A stretch of 64,000 nt of DNA from Isoetes taiwanensis. Taxonomy: Eukaryota > Streptophyta > Lycopodiopsida > Isoetales > Isoetaceae. The stretch covers positions 5,851,945-5,915,944 of the forward strand of contig JAJEKV010000023.1 in assembly GCA_021234155.1 (NCBI GenBank). Direction: 5' to 3'. Positions 63,531 through 64,000 of the stretch are shown piece by piece. Each line of letters starts with the position of its first letter. Positions within the stretch are counted from its first letter, which is position 1. The notes below the pieces were generated by a model. That model did not search any database and was not told the origin of the DNA. It saw nothing but the letters and a program-made list of their open reading frames with translations. The position numbers and the translations under genes are program-made.

Positions 63531-64000
63531 GGACTCCATACATGCAAAGTTAATACCTTGACGATCTTGTCATTAGACAATTTCAATCAGGGAATAAATT
63601 ACTAATCGCATATTTCTTATTAGCCAAAATGGCTTTAGCTAAACTTGCCCGAGATTAATTCCAAAACTTTCTGTAGCTAAACTCTACTCATTTTTCCCAA
63701 GGGGGTGTCACCTTGTGTAACATGTCAAAACCACGTGTATTATCGGGAGGGGGCAGTTTTTTACCCTTTTTCGTATGTATATTAGGGGTCATAGACGTTT
63801 TTGGAAAGGGGTCAAATTTGCCTATTAGAAACACGTATACTAGGGGTTTTTTTGCTACCCTATGCACACATGTGGCATGTCCCGTATAAAGACAGTGGAT
63901 CCCCCGGGATTTTTCCTCTCATACTTTCTAGCATTTAGCCCACTCATGGGCAATCCTCTTGACAGGCCACGCTATCTCACAAAAGGTTCCGTGATCAATC
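63531..64000. other. Window end, nothing assigned
   Basis: AT-rich followed by G/C-run-rich sequence. No ORF, repeat or RNA gene was recognised. Confidence 0.4.

Overview
This window looks like nuclear DNA from a large, repeat-rich land-plant genome, most likely a seedless vascular plant such as a fern (inference). The reasons are plant-type genes with GT-AG introns (S-adenosylmethionine decarboxylase with its plant-specific overlapping upstream ORFs, an F-box/LRR gene, a pentatricopeptide-repeat gene rich in consecutive 31-residue repeats), many decayed non-LTR retrotransposons, Helitrons and foldback elements, and low gene density. No prokaryotic, organellar or viral gene block was seen.

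Layout. 1-3.2 kb: AT-rich DNA with a small palindromic MITE and a composite repeat. 3.2-12.3 kb: a nested transposon stack. A decayed transposase-like element (copy A, minus strand; LDN...HTHxDID motif, DUF7869-like) was split by a 2.6-kb LINE carrying only an ORF1 (4655-7234, 15-bp target duplication) and by a 2.8-kb Helitron (7727-10521). A second copy of the same element lies inverted at 37.3-41 kb (copy B). It preserves the empty Helitron site, while copy A preserves the empty site of a 1.5-kb retro-insertion in copy B. 12.3-14 kb: a Helitron-helicase remnant and a MITE. 14.1-17.75 kb and 20.0-21.4 kb: LINEs ending in (TATTC)n, the second joined to a delta-9 desaturase gene fragment. 23-28.5 kb: the main host-gene island, with a PPR gene, an F-box fragment and an AdoMetDC (SAMDC) locus with tiny and small uORFs. 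29.5-36.2 kb: decayed F-box/kelch copies, a microRNA-like foldback at 32.2 kb and a palindromic minisatellite (35.1-36.2 kb). 42.4-45.5 kb: an L1-type LINE (minus). 46.3 kb: long CT/CCCT microsatellites. 50-53.2 kb: two apparently intact genes, a 334-aa protein of unknown function and a five-exon F-box/LRR gene. 55.8-57.6 kb: a mosaic of gene fragments (GAPDH exons, a copy of the neighbouring F-box gene's intron, an HSP110-like exon). 57.9-62.3 kb: a 3.13-kb tandem duplication carrying LINE endonuclease fragments.

How it fits together. The probable working genes are the PPR gene, the 334-aa gene and the F-box/LRR gene. The SAMDC locus is complete in architecture but carries a 1-nt frameshift both in the regulatory uORF and at codon 8 of the main ORF, so it is either a recent pseudogene or shows two base-calling errors. 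The rest is mobile-element sediment whose insertion order can be read from target duplications and from paralogous empty sites within the same 64 kb. All identifications come from motif recognition by eye; no database search was run.
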